In this document: positions 17,103 through 27,236 of the stretch, one piece after another | Layout of the letters: every line of letters starts with the position of its first letter | Position numbering within the stretch: the first letter of the stretch is position 1 | Assembly: GCA_963827705.1 (NCBI GenBank) | Contig: CAWHBN010000015.1 | Coordinates: 31,112 to 95,111, forward strand | DNA: 64,000 bases | Reading direction: 5' to 3' | Source of the DNA: JACDAN01 sp963827705 | GTDB taxonomy: Bacteria > Actinomycetota > Thermoleophilia > Gaiellales > Gaiellaceae | Translations under genes and position numbers: made by a program | Notes under the pieces: model-generated | Databases searched by the model: none | Seen by the model: the letters and a program-made list of their open reading frames with translations, nothing else | Told to the model about the DNA's origin: nothing

Positions 17103-20100
17103 GTGCGCCGGCACGCCGCAGCTCTCCTCTTCGCGGTTGCCGCGCTCCTGCTCACGCCGGGCGCTGCCGGGCCTCCCGAACGTCCCTGGCGACCCGACTC
17201 CGCCGGTCGTCACGCCGGTGATCACCGGAACCCTCGGGCTACGCCGGCTGGTACACGACCAACACCACCGTCAACTGGACGCGTGGTCGATCCAGAGTCG
17301 ATCATCCTCTCGACGACCGGCTGCAACGCCGACACGTTGCACAAACAACACGATGGGCACGACGCTGGCGTGCTCTGCCGAGAGCGACGGCGGGAAACGA
17401 CAGTCGGGAAGACCTTCAAAGTCGACAAGACCGCGCCGGCGACGACCGCAACGCCGTCGCGATCGGCCGACTCGAACGGCTGGTACAACCACGATCTCTC
17501 CGTCGACTTCAACGGGAACGACACGACCTCGGGCCTCGAGTCCTGCTCCCCGGATGCGACCTACAGCGGGCCTGACACGAGCGGAACGACGGTCGCCGGG
17601 ACTTGCCGCGACGTCGCCGGGAACACGGCACCGGCGATGCTGCCGCTCAAGTACGACGAGACGGCGCCGCAGTCGAGCCCGGCGGCGCGCCCGCCGGACG
17701 CGAACGGCTGGCACAACCACGCGGTCACCGTCACCTTCCAGGGCACCGACGGAACCTCCGGCGTCGCCACCTGCACGCAGACGACCTACTCGGGGCCGGA
17801 CGATCCCTCCGTCGCGCTGAGCGGAACGTGCGTCGACCAGGCGGGCAACCAGAGCCCCTCCGCGCTCTTCACGACGAAGTACGACGAGACGCCTCCGCAG
17901 GCGACGGCAACGGCTTCACGGCCGGCGGACGTGAACGGCTGGCACAACCATCCACTCACCGTCAGCTACGCAGGGAGCGACGCGACCTCCGGGCTGGCCT
18001 CGTGCGACCCGACCGAGTCGTACGCGGGGCCTGATTCGGCTTCCGCCACGATCAGCGGCGACTGCCGCGACCTCGCCGGCAATGTGGCACCCCGCTCCGT
18101 CGTCGTCAAGTACGACGCCACAGCGCCTCAGGTCACGATGACTCCGGGCCGCGCCGCCAACGCCGCCGGCTGGTACAACGCGCCGCTCGCGGTCACCTTC
18201 GCCGGCACGGATCCCATGTCGGGTCTCGCTTCCTGCGTCCAGCCGCAGAACTACTCGGGACCCGACAACGCCACAGCCGCGGTCTCCGGGAGCTGCAGCG
18301 ACCAGGCCGGGAACGTCCGCAACGCGTCCTTCGGGCTCAAGTACGACGCGACGGCGCCCACGACGAGTGCGAACCCGGCTCGTGCCGCCGGCCCGACCGG
18401 CTGGTACATCGCCCCAATTCAGGTCAGCTTCACTGCGGCGGATGCAACGTCCGGCGTCGCCAACTGCGACGCTGCCAAGACCTACGCGGGGCCGGACGCC
18501 TCGGCGGCGACCGTCATCGGCTCGTGTCGCGACAACGCAGGGAACAGCAACGCGGGCTCCCTTCCGCTCAAGTACGACGCGACTGCTCCGCAGGTCACGG
18601 CTGCGCCAAGCCGCCCGGCGAACGGTGCAGGCTGGTACAGCGCTCCGCTCACCGTCAGCTTCTCCGGCGGCGACGCGACGTCCGGGCTCGATTCATGCGA
18701 TCCCACGAAGAGCTTCTCCGGCCCCGATAGCGCTACGGCTTCGGTTGCGGGTACGTGCCGCGACCAGGCCGGGAACACAGGCAACACGTCGTTTGCGCTC
18801 AAGTACGACGCGACGGCCCCCCTCACCAACGCGGTGCCCTCCCGCCAGCCGAACGCGAACGGGTGGTTCAACGCGCCCCTCACAGTGAGCTTCGCAGCAA
18901 CGGATGCAACCTCGACAGTCGACTCCTGCGACGCCGCGAAGGGCTATTCCGGGCCTGACATCGCGGCCACGACGATCGCCGGAATCTGCCGAGACAAGGC
19001 CGGTAACTCGAGCTCGGCGTCATACCCGGTCAAGTACGACGCGACGGCACCGCAGACGACGGCGGCTCCGTCGCGCCAGCCGAACGGAGCCGGCTGGTAC
19101 ACCGCCCCGCTCACGGTCGGCTTCTCCGCCACCGACGCGACCTCGACGGTCGACTCGTGCGATGCGGCGAAGGGCTATTCGGGTCCGGACATCGGCTCGA
19201 CCACAGTCACGGGCGCCTGCCGCGACAAGGCCGGCAACTCGGACTCGGCCGGCTTCGGCCTCAAGTACGACGCCACCGCCCCGGTCGCGTCGGCCACGCC
19301 GTCCCGGCAGCCGAACGCCGCCGGCTGGTACAGGGCCCCGCTCACGGTCAGCTTCGCCGCCACCGACGCGACCTCCGGGTCTCGCCTCCTGCCCGGCGCC
19401 CAAGGACTACGCCGGGCCGGACAACGCGACGGCATCGGTCGGCGGCACCTGCCTCGACGTCGCCGGCAACGCGGCGACCCCATCCCTCCCCCTCAAGTAC
19501 GACGCAACCACGCCGCAGGCAAGCGCCACGGCCTCCCGTCCCGCCGACTTCGGCGGCTGGTTCAACCACGCCCTGACCGTCAACTTCGCGGCCACCGACG
19601 CGACCTCCGGCCTCGCCTCCTGCCCGGCCCCGAAGAGCTACTCGGGCCCGGACGACGCAGCGGCCTCGGTCGGAGGCACATGCTTCGACGTCGCCGGAAA
19701 CGCCGCCACCCCGTCCCTGACGCTCAAGTACGACGCCACGGCGCCGCAGACGACGGCGACGCCGACGCGTCCGGCCAACGGGAACGGCTGGTACAACGCG
19801 CCGGTCCCGGTTGGCTTCGCCGGCACCGACGCAACGGCCGGCGTGGCCTCGTGCGAGGCGCAGAAGACGTACTCGGGCCCGGACAGCGCGCTCGCCGCAG
19901 TCGTCGGAAGCTGCCAGGACCGGGCCGGGAACACGGGCGCGACGTCGTTCGGGCTCAAGTACGACGCGACCGCGCCGCAAACGACGGCGACACCGGGCCG
20001 GGCTCCCGACTCCAACGGCTGGTACAGGGCCTCGCTCACGGTCAGCTTCGCCGGCACGGACGCGACAGCCGGAATCGAGTCCTGCGACGCGCCCAAGAGT

Positions 20101-22368
20101 TACTCAGGCCCCGACAACGCAGGCGCCTCCGTCAACGGCTCCTGCCGCGATCTGGCAGGCAACAGCGCGGCCCGCTCCTTCGTGCTCGGGTACGACGCGA
20201 CCGCGCCCCAGGTCGCCGGAGCGAGCCCCGCGCGCCCGACCGATGCAAACGGCTGGTTCAACCACCCGGTCGGCGTGGCCTTTGCGGGCACGGACGCCAC
20301 GTCTGGCATCGCAGCGGGCGGCTGCACCCAGGTGACGTACGGCGGGCCGGACAACGCCACGGCCTCCGTCAACGGCACCTGTAGCGACCGGGCCGGCAAC
20401 CAGAGCGGCACGAGCGCCTTCGGCCTCAAGTACGACGGGACTGCACCGGTGGCGAATGCCGCCGCCGGACGCCCCGCGGACGCGAACGGCTGGTACAACC
20501 ACTCGCTGACCGTGAGCTTCACGGGCTCGGACGCGACCTCTGGGCTCCAGTCCTGCCCGGCACCGAAGTCCTACGGCGGTCCCGACAGCTCAACGGCGGC
20601 GGTCAGCGGAACCTGCTCCGACCAGGCGGGTAACTCGACCGTCGCGTCGCTGCCGTTCAAGTACGACGCGACCGCGCCCGCGGCGACCACGACCCCGGCG
20701 CGAGCCCCGGACGTCAACGATTGGTACAACCAGCCGGTCTCCATCGGCTTCTCCGCCAGCGACACCCTCTCGGGTCTCCAGTCCTGCCCGGCAGCGGTGA
20801 ACTACCAGGGCCCCGACAGCAGCACCGCCGTTGTCAGTGGAACGTGCACGGACAACGCGGGAAACGGAGCGCTGGCATCGCGGCTCCTCAAGTACGACGA
20901 CACCGCACCGACAGCCCATGGTGTGCCCTCGAGGCCCGCAGACGCGAACGGCTGGTACAACCACTCGCTCACGGTGGGCTTCGACGGATCGGACGCGACG
21001 TCCGGCATCGCTTCATGCACGGCGTCGAGCGTCTACGCGGGCCCGGACGCCGCCGCCGTCTCGAAGAGCGGGACCTGTGCGGACCGGGCGGGCAATCCGA
21101 GCTCGGCGACGACCTTCCCCTTCAAGTACGACGCCACTGATCCGACGGTCGGTAACCCTCTGCCCGCCAGGCCGCCGGACCGGGCCGGCTGGTACAACCG
21201 CCCGGTCGGCTTCGCCGTGCAGGGAACCGACGCAATGTCCGGCATCGATTCCTGCCCGCCTCAGAGCTACACAGGGCCCGACAGCGCGACGGCGTCGTTC
21301 GCAGGTGCCTGTCTCGACAAGGCCGGCAATAGCGGGACGAAGTCGTTCGCACTCAAGTACGACGCGACCGGCCCGGCTACCACCGCGTCCGCCGACCGCT
21401 CGCCCGACTCGAGCGGCTGGTTCAACCAGCCGCTGACCGTCAGCTTCTCCGGCACGGATGCAGTCTCGGGGACCGATTCCTGCTCGGCCCCGGAGAACTA
21501 CTCAGGGCCTGACTCGGTCGAAGCAGTCGTCGGCGGCGTCTGCGTCGACAAGGCCGGGAACGTCGGGCTTGCGTCGCTGTCGGTCAGCTACGACGCGACT
21601 GCTCCGGTCGTGACCGGCGCGGACCCCGACCGGGGGCCCGACGCGAACGGCTGGTACAACCACCCGCTCGTCGTCGGCTTCCGAGGGAGCGACGCCACGT
21701 CCGGGATCGCGGGCTGCACGCAGGCGACGTACGCAGGGCCTGACTCGTCGGGCGCGAGCGTCACCGGCTCCTGCCAGGACCACGCGGGGAATGCCGGCGA
21801 CTCGCAGCCGTTCGGGCTCCGGTTCGACGCGACGGCACCGGCGATCGGCGGGCTCCGCGTGAAGCCCGGTAACGGCAGCGCCGTGCTCACCTGGACGGCG
21901 TCACCGGACACGACGCTCGTCGAGATCCACCGCGGCGCGAAGCGCGTCTACAGCGGAACCGGCACCACGTTCACCGACACCGGCCTCTCGAACGGCGTGC
22001 GCTACCGCTACACCCTCAAGAGCTACGACGAGGCCGCGAACTCGTCGACCGAGGACGTCGCCGCGACGCCGAGCGGGCCGCTCGTCTCACCCGCCGCAGG
22101 CGCGGTGGTCACGGCTCCGCCGCGGCTCGCGTGGAAAGCGGTTCCCAAGGCGACCTACTACCACGTCCAGCTCTGGCGGCAGGGCCGGATCCTGAGCGCC
22201 TGGCCGCGCGGCACCTCGTTCCGGCTCCGCCGCAGCTGGGTCTACAACGGGCGCCGCTATCGCCTCGCACCCGGGCGCTACCGCTGGTACGTCTGGCCGG
22301 GAACTGGCCGACCCGCGCAGCACAAATTCGGCCGACTGATCGGCTCGAGCTCGTTCCGCGTGCGTTAG
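17103..22368 (+). pseudogene. Giant secreted Ig-like-repeat protein (19 modules), frameshifted
   Basis: About 1,755 codons. GTG 17103 begins a signal peptide (RRHAAALLFAVAALLLTPGAAG). After an N-terminal module broken by several small shifts (17230-17410) come 19 tandem modules of about 77 residues, each with NGW(Y/F)N, a GTDATSG-like turn, a first Cys (SC), YSGPD, a second Cys (GTC), D(Q/L/K)AGN and KYDATAP. The two Cys per module suggest a disulfide. A fibronectin-III-like domain (LTWTASPDTTLVEIHR) and a C-terminal beta domain (YRWYVWPGTG) follow. A single extra base near 19380, in module 9, splits the frame. Its role is probably adhesion or cell-wall scaffolding. No sortase motif or membrane anchor is seen, so it is likely secreted or wall-associated. 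Confidence 0.78.
17434..21839 (+). repeat. 19 tandem coding repeats of about 232 bp
   Basis: DNA encoding the 19 Ig-like modules. Period is about 231-237 bp. Modules 7-8 and 9-10 are the most alike at DNA level and the flanking ones more diverged, consistent with local duplication. Every unit encodes GPD near its middle and YDATAP or a close variant at its end. Confidence 0.85.
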
Positions 22369-22917
22369 CGCGTTCGCAGAAGCCGCGTCGACAGCGTCAG
22401 GAAGACCATGTCGGCGAGGACGAGGAAGAACAGTGCGAGCCCTCCGGCCAGGAGCAACGTGTCCGGTGAGGTCGCCTGCTCGCGTGAGAGGCCCGGCAGT
22501 GCCGGAGCCGCGGTCTTCGTGACCTTCGGCGCTGGCTTCGGCTTCGGCTTTGACGTCACGGGCTCGCGCCTCTGAACGCGGCTCTCGCGTCGCACCGAGG
22601 CGGGCGGCGGCTGGGACACCACCCGAGTAGCGACCGGCGCCGGGGGCGGCGTGACAGCGGCCGGCGGCGGAGTCGTGGCCGGCGGCGGAGGTGGCTGAGA
22701 GGCGGGTGGCGGAGGCGGCGTGGTTCGGGTGGCAGGGGTCTCCGGCTGGCGCTTCGCACCAGGCGGAGCCTCAGGCTTCGGCCCCGACGACTTCTGTGGG
22801 GCCGGCTCGGGCGCTGGATCCTGCGCCAGCGCCTGACTCGGCACCGACGGCGAACGCGCAGCACAGGACGATCAGCACCGATGCCTGCCGCAGCAACGAT
22901 CGCTTGGAGCCCCTCAT
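22365..22917 (-). pseudogene. Pro-rich membrane-anchored secreted protein, one frameshift
   Basis: ATG 22917 starts a signal peptide (MRGSKRSLLRQASVLIVLCC). The frame then breaks near 22860 and continues as SQALAQDPAPEPAPQKSSG, a long Pro-rich stretch of poly-Pro and Thr/Pro blocks, a basic Lys/Pro segment (SKPKPKPAPKVTKTA), ALPGLSREQ and a C-terminal membrane helix (LLLAGGLALFFLVLADMVFL) ending in basic residues. It converges on the giant repeat protein, the two stop codons overlapping. The layout (signal, extended linker, membrane anchor) fits a surface stalk, perhaps partnering the repeat protein. No recognised domain. Without the shift the product would be about 184 residues. Confidence 0.6.
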
Positions 22918-23002
22918 GCGCTTAATCCCCCTGTTCCTGCTCCGTCGGTCATAGACCATCCGGGTCGGCAAGTCAATGGCTGAGAACCGTGTTTCGGGGC
23001 GA

Positions 23003-23179
23003 TGATACTGCCAGTTCGGGGCCCATTCCGAGATCCAGTCGCGTTTCTAGCGACCGATCCAGCGAAAGAAGCAGGGCAGGTGCGGCGACGATGTCAGCGT
23101 CGATTCCAAGCCAAATTCAAGCGTGATACTGCCGAGACCATCCGTTGTGATACTGACATTCTCCACTCGTGATACTGCC
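23003..23179. repeat. Four TGATACTG(C/A)C repeats in a 495-bp non-coding gap
   Basis: The gap 22918-23412 is lower in GC than its surroundings and has no convincing gene. TGATACTGCC occurs at 23003, 23124 and 23170, with TGATACTGAC at 23148; the last three are 24 and 22 bp apart. Closely spaced repeats of this sort occur at ends of IS21-type elements, so this may be a relic IS end, but no transposase remains. They could also be operator sites. Confidence 0.5.
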
Positions 23180-23412
23180 CCTCCAGGCTCCTTTTAGAGC
23201 CAAAACTTGCTTTTGCCCGGCTCCGGCACCGCCGACGCCCTTCCGAAACTCTTCAGCTAATCGTGTGCGGATACACAAACGTCGAAAGTTCGGATTCGCA
23301 GACAATTCAAACGTACCCACAGAATTTAATGTTAAGTCTTCGGTCGCACGTTGAATTTTTGAAACTAAGGCGCTATTGTCGCCAGCCAGTCAGTCGTCTC
23401 AAGGGGGAGAGG

Positions 23413-24111
23413 ATGTCCGTCACAGCCGCCGTGACAGCAAGCAGAGCGCCTGGTGCGCCGCACATCGGGCGCTCTGTTCCTCGACGGCCCAGAACCACGG
23501 CAACACGCCGTGCGGCCGTACGTGGATTGCTGCGCGAGTACCACCGGCACGGTGACCTCGGCGCGCGATCGCGCCTGATCCAGCAATACCTCCCGCTCGT
23601 ACGCCGGCTCGCCCGGCGCCATGTCGGGCACGGCGAGCAGTTCGAGGATCTCGTCCAGGTCGGCTCGATCGGCCTGATCAAGGCGATCGACAGGTTCCAG
23701 CTCGAGCGCGGCGTCGACCTGGCGACCTACGCGATCCCGACGATCGACGGCGAGATCAAGCGGCACCTTCGGGATCGAGCCTGGCCGATCCGGATCCCGC
23801 GCCGGCTCCAAGAACTGGATCCGACGCTGCGAGCCCGAGTCGCCGAGCTCGTGGACGGCGAGAACGGAGAGTTCGACCGCGACAGCGCGCTCGAGCGCGG
23901 CTACGAGCTGGGCGAAGACCGGATCGCGCTCGCCAGCGGCTTCCACGTCCTCGACGCCCGCGAGCGGCTGCTGCTCCGGCTCGCGTACTTCGAGGACCTG
24001 AGCCAGGCCCAGATCGCCCGTCGCGTGGGCATCTCCCAGATCCACGTCTCACGGCTGACCCGGCGGGCGCTCGCCAAGCTCCGGGCGGAGATCGGTCACC
24101 CCGATCCGTGA
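23413..24111 (+). CDS. SigB/SigF-type RNA polymerase sigma factor
   Basis: A 232-residue group 3 sigma factor. Region 2 reads LIQQYLPLVRRLARRH and FEDLVQVGSIGLIKAIDRF, then YAIPTIDGEIKRHLRD with the WPIRIPRRL region 3 entry, and region 4 RERLLLRLAYFEDLSQAQIA with a GISQIHVSRLTRRAL helix-turn-helix. This is the stress/sporulation SigB-SigF class of actinobacteria, normally controlled by anti-sigma and anti-anti-sigma proteins, none of which are nearby. ATG 23413 is preceded by AAGGGGGAGAGG. The next gene follows in the same direction. Confidence 0.9.
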   Translation: MSVTAAVTASRAPGAPHIGRSVPRRPRTTATRRAAVRGLLREYHRHGDLGARSRLIQQYLPLVRRLARRHVGHGEQFEDLVQVGSIGLIKAIDRFQLERGVDLATYAIPTIDGEIKRHLRDRAWPIRIPRRLQELDPTLRARVAELVDGENGEFDRDSALERGYELGEDRIALASGFHVLDARERLLLRLAYFEDLSQAQIARRVGISQIHVSRLTRRALAKLRAEIGHPDP

Positions 24112-24182
24112 TGCGACCGGCCGAGGGACGGCCTACAATCGATGTGAGTGAGGCTTTCACCCAGCCTGCGGAGGACCGACGC

Positions 24183-24782
24183 TTGAGCAGCGTCGAGAAA
24201 CGTGCACGCGGAACCGTGGAGGAGTACACCGGCCTCCCGTATCACCTCATGCTCGTCCGCGACGGCGAGGACAAGGGGAAACCGTGGACGGCCTCGGTCG
24301 AGGAGCTGCCCGGCTGCACGAGCCACGGCAAGACCTCCGACGAAGCGCTCGACGGCATCGAGGCCGCCATGTCCAAGTGGATCGCTCTCGCGCTCGAGGA
24401 GGATCGTGAGATCCCCGAGCCGAAGTCGGCGACGAGCCACAGCGGCCGCCTGTTGCTGCGCATGCCCCGCACGCTGCACGCAGACCTGACCCGAGCGTCG
24501 GAGCGCGAGGGGATCAGCCTGAACCAGTTCATCACGGACGTTCTCGCCGCCGCCGTCGCCTGGCGCGGGCGCTACGACGAACCGGGAGCTCCGCGCACGA
24601 CCCGGACCCCGCTCAACCAGGCGCCTGGCGCCGACAGCCTGATCGCCGAGGCCTCGGGGAGCCGGAGAGCACGGATGCGCCAGTCGACCAGCTTCGTGAC
24701 GGCCGCACTGGCGGCGAACTTCGTCATCGTCGGCATCGCCGGAGTCGTCGCGATCATCGTGCTCCTCGCCGCCTTGCGGTAA
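24183..24782 (+). CDS. HicB-like/ribbon-helix-helix protein with C-terminal membrane helix
   Basis: A 199-residue protein of unusual build. Residues about 18-80 resemble a HicB antitoxin fold (PYHLMLVRDGEDKGKPWTAS, VEELPGCTSHG). Residues 87-127 are a ribbon-helix-helix DNA-binding domain (SGRLLLRMPRTLHADLTRAS, EGISLNQFITDVLAAAV). A Pro/Arg-rich linker leads to a membrane helix at 171-198 (FVTAALAANFVIVGIAGVVA). No hicA toxin gene is adjacent. TTG 24183 follows GGAGG and a TACAAT -10-like box at 24134-24139; GTG 24108 or ATG 24111, overlapping the sigma stop, are alternatives. Placement right after a stress sigma factor suggests a membrane-tethered regulator, which is inference. Confidence 0.72.
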   Translation: MSSVEKRARGTVEEYTGLPYHLMLVRDGEDKGKPWTASVEELPGCTSHGKTSDEALDGIEAAMSKWIALALEEDREIPEPKSATSHSGRLLLRMPRTLHADLTRASEREGISLNQFITDVLAAAVAWRGRYDEPGAPRTTRTPLNQAPGADSLIAEASGSRRARMRQSTSFVTAALAANFVIVGIAGVVAIIVLLAALR

Positions 24783-24788
24783 CAGGCG

Positions 24789-25895
24789 ATGATTACCGCA
24801 CCCGAGACGTCGCGGCGCCGATCAGGCTCCCCGAATGTCGAGCTCGCCGACGACCTCGCATCGCTCCAGGACGACTGGGCGAGGCTCGCCGACGCCGGCC
24901 GGAACCTCTTCGGCACCTGGGAATGGAGCGAGCTCTGGTGGCGCCACTACGGCGGCGAGCGCCCGCTCCGGATCGCGGTCACACGGGACGACGACGGCGA
25001 GATCGCCGCAATCGTCCCGCTCTTCATCTGGTCGACCCGCCCCCTTCGCACGCTCCGGCTCCTCGGCCACGGGCACGGCGACCGGCTCGGACCGATCTGC
25101 GCGCAGAACGACGTCCCGACGGCAACCAGGGCGATGCGCCTCGCGCTCGCAGCCGAGCCCCACGACGTGTTCGTCGGTGACTGGGTCGCGGGTGACCGCG
25201 ACTGGACGCGCGTGCTCGGCGGCCGCGTCGTTCGAACGACCGGCTATCCCATCCTCGATTTCCAGGGCGACTCGTGGCCCGAGTTCCTCGCGCGACAGAG
25301 CACGAAATTCCGCAAGAGCGTGCGCTTCGGCCGGAACCGCATCGAGCGCCACGCTGCCGTCGAGTACCGGTACGCAGCGCCCGCGACGCTCGAGAGCGAT
25401 CTCGACGCCGCGTTCCGCCTCCACGGCGCACGCTTCGGCGCTCACACCGGCTGTCTGTTCTGCGGCGAGCACGAGGCGTTCCAGCGCGAGTTCGCCGCGA
25501 TCGCGCTCGAGCACGGCTGGCTGCGCCTGCTGCTGCTGGAAATCGACGGTCGGGCCGTCGGGTTGGAGTATGGCTTCTTCTTCCAGGACACCTACTTCGC
25601 GTATCAGGGCGGCCGTGACCCCGCGTGGGACCGCGAGTCCGTCGGTTTCCTTCTCGAGGTCGAGAGCATTCGGCGGACGTTCGAGGAGGGCGGTACCGAG
25701 TACCGCTTCCTGGGCGGCGACGAGGACTACAAGTACCGCTACCCGGCCGAGGATCCCCGCCTGGAGACGGTCGTCGTGCCGCGATCGCGTCGCGGACGGG
25801 CTGCGTCGGCCACGCTGAATGCCGCCTGGCGCCTGCCGGGAGCGACGTCGCTCCTCCGCCGCGTCGCGGCGGCGAGAGCCGCTCGCAAGGCTTAA
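24789..25895 (+). CDS. CelD/FemAB-like GNAT acyltransferase
   Basis: A 368-residue protein of the CelD/BcsL acetyltransferase class (GNAT fold, FemAB-like doubling). The first half has NLFGTWEWSELWWRHYGGER and AAIVPLFIW; the second has STKFRKSVRFGRNRIERHA, LLLLEIDGRAVGLEYGF and TEYRFLGGDEDYKYRY, the typical late acyl-CoA-fold strand and C-terminal motif. Such proteins sit in exopolysaccharide loci and probably acylate glycan or its precursors. It starts 7 bp after the HicB-like gene and opens the polysaccharide region. Two further members occur at 33599 and 36714, more like each other than like this one. Confidence 0.83.
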   Translation: MITAPETSRRRSGSPNVELADDLASLQDDWARLADAGRNLFGTWEWSELWWRHYGGERPLRIAVTRDDDGEIAAIVPLFIWSTRPLRTLRLLGHGHGDRLGPICAQNDVPTATRAMRLALAAEPHDVFVGDWVAGDRDWTRVLGGRVVRTTGYPILDFQGDSWPEFLARQSTKFRKSVRFGRNRIERHAAVEYRYAAPATLESDLDAAFRLHGARFGAHTGCLFCGEHEAFQREFAAIALEHGWLRLLLLEIDGRAVGLEYGFFFQDTYFAYQGGRDPAWDRESVGFLLEVESIRRTFEEGGTEYRFLGGDEDYKYRYPAEDPRLETVVVPRSRRGRAASATLNAAWRLPGATSLLRRVAAARAARKA

Positions 25896-25907
25896 GCGCC
25901 TAGGTCG

Positions 25908-27236
25908 CTAGCTGGAGCGGGCCGCGCGCAGCGGCCGCGCCAGCGCACCGAACACGGCGAGGTCGCTGCGCCTGGGAAGCCAGAGCGCGCGCCAGGCGAA
26001 CGGGGTCCGGCGACGGAACACGATCAGTCCGGTGCAGCCTCCGGCGAGGAATGCGGCGCTCGCCGCGGCCGCGGCGCCCGAGGCGCCGAACCGCGGGATG
26101 AGCACGAGGTCGAGGCCGATCCCGACGACGAGCGACACGAGCGGCCCGACGGAGGACAACCCCGGCGCCGAGTGCGCCACCAGAGCGTTGGAGAAGACGA
26201 TCATCGCCGTGAAGCCGAGCGCGCCTGGCAGGAGCCACAGGAACGGCCTGACCGATGCGTCGAACGCTTCGCCGAAGACGAGCGGCAGCAGCACCGGGCC
26301 GAGCAGCGCGGCCAGGAGCGCGGCGGCGGTCGTGACGAGCGCGGCCGACCGGAATGCGCGAAGCGCCTGCTCCACGCGGAGACCGGCCTCCGTCCGGGCA
26401 GCTGCGGGCAGCAGCGCCGTCGCCATGGCGGCCGGCAGATAGAGGAGCACCTCCGACGCGTTGACGGCGACGGCGTACACGCCGAGGGCCGCCTCGGACG
26501 CAAGGAAGCCCATCAGGATCTGATCCATCCGGAAGTTGAGGAACCGCGACAGGCTTCCGACCCACGCACGGCTCCCGAAGCGGACGGCCTCGACGAGGAG
26601 GCCAGGATCGAGCCGGCTGACGATGAGCCCGCGCTTCGATTGTGCGAGGTACGCGGCCGCCCGGATGCTCTCGGCCACCGTCCAGGCGACGGCGGCCCGC
26701 AGCACCGTCAAACCGACGGTGCTCCAGATCGCGAGCAGGAAAACCGGATAGACCCACGAGGCGGTCGCCGTGATCAGCGCGAGGGGCCTGAGGCGCTCGC
26801 AGCCGAGCAGGACGGAGTAGCCGGCATCTCCCAGCGCGGACACGAGCGTCGCGGCGACGATGACGGCGAGCTCGGGAGCACCGATCCCGGCCGGCCCATG
26901 GTCACCGAGGATGATCAACGCGCCGCACGCGAGGGCCCCCATGAACAAGGCGCTCCCGGCCAAGAACGCGACTGCGTTGACGAGCAGCGCGCCGCGCGCC
27001 TCGACCCTGCGGGCGACGAAAACGGTGGTCGCCTCCGTGATCCCCAGCCCCGCCAGTCGCGCGGCCACGAGCGCTGTCACCGTGATGAAGGCGATCGTCC
27101 CGCGGCCGGTAGGCCCGAGCGCACGAGCGAGGATCAGCACCGCGAGGAAGAAGCCCGCGTTCCCCGCGATCTTCGACCAGAACAGGAGAGCCGAGCCGCC
27201 CGCCACCGGGTCTGGCTCGCGGGGGCCCTTCAGCAT
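25908..27236 (-). CDS. Wzx-type polysaccharide flippase (MOP superfamily)
   Basis: A 442-residue polytopic membrane protein with about 12-14 hydrophobic segments. The N-terminal pattern LILARALGPTGRGTIAFI is the hallmark of polysaccharide-biosynthesis flippases, and FGSRAWVGSLSRFLNFRMDQ is typical of the sixth/seventh helix region. It would flip undecaprenyl-linked repeat units across the membrane for polymerisation by the ligase/polymerase at 30322. ATG 27236 overlaps the stop of the beta-helix gene by 7 bp, so the two are coupled. Confidence 0.88.
   Translation of the reverse strand: MLKGPREPDPVAGGSALLFWSKIAGNAGFFLAVLILARALGPTGRGTIAFITVTALVAARLAGLGITEATTVFVARRVEARGALLVNAVAFLAGSALFMGALACGALIILGDHGPAGIGAPELAVIVAATLVSALGDAGYSVLLGCERLRPLALITATASWVYPVFLLAIWSTVGLTVLRAAVAWTVAESIRAAAYLAQSKRGLIVSRLDPGLLVEAVRFGSRAWVGSLSRFLNFRMDQILMGFLASEAALGVYAVAVNASEVLLYLPAAMATALLPAAARTEAGLRVEQALRAFRSAALVTTAAALLAALLGPVLLPLVFGEAFDASVRPFLWLLPGALGFTAMIVFSNALVAHSAPGLSSVGPLVSLVVGIGLDLVLIPRFGASGAAAAASAAFLAGGCTGLIVFRRRTPFAWRALWLPRRSDLAVFGALARPLRAARSS

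Noticed and set aside
17434..21839. Regular repeats that might be a CRISPR array
   Set aside because: The period is about 232 bp, units are diverged and all encode the same Ig-like module; no short identical repeats with unique spacers.
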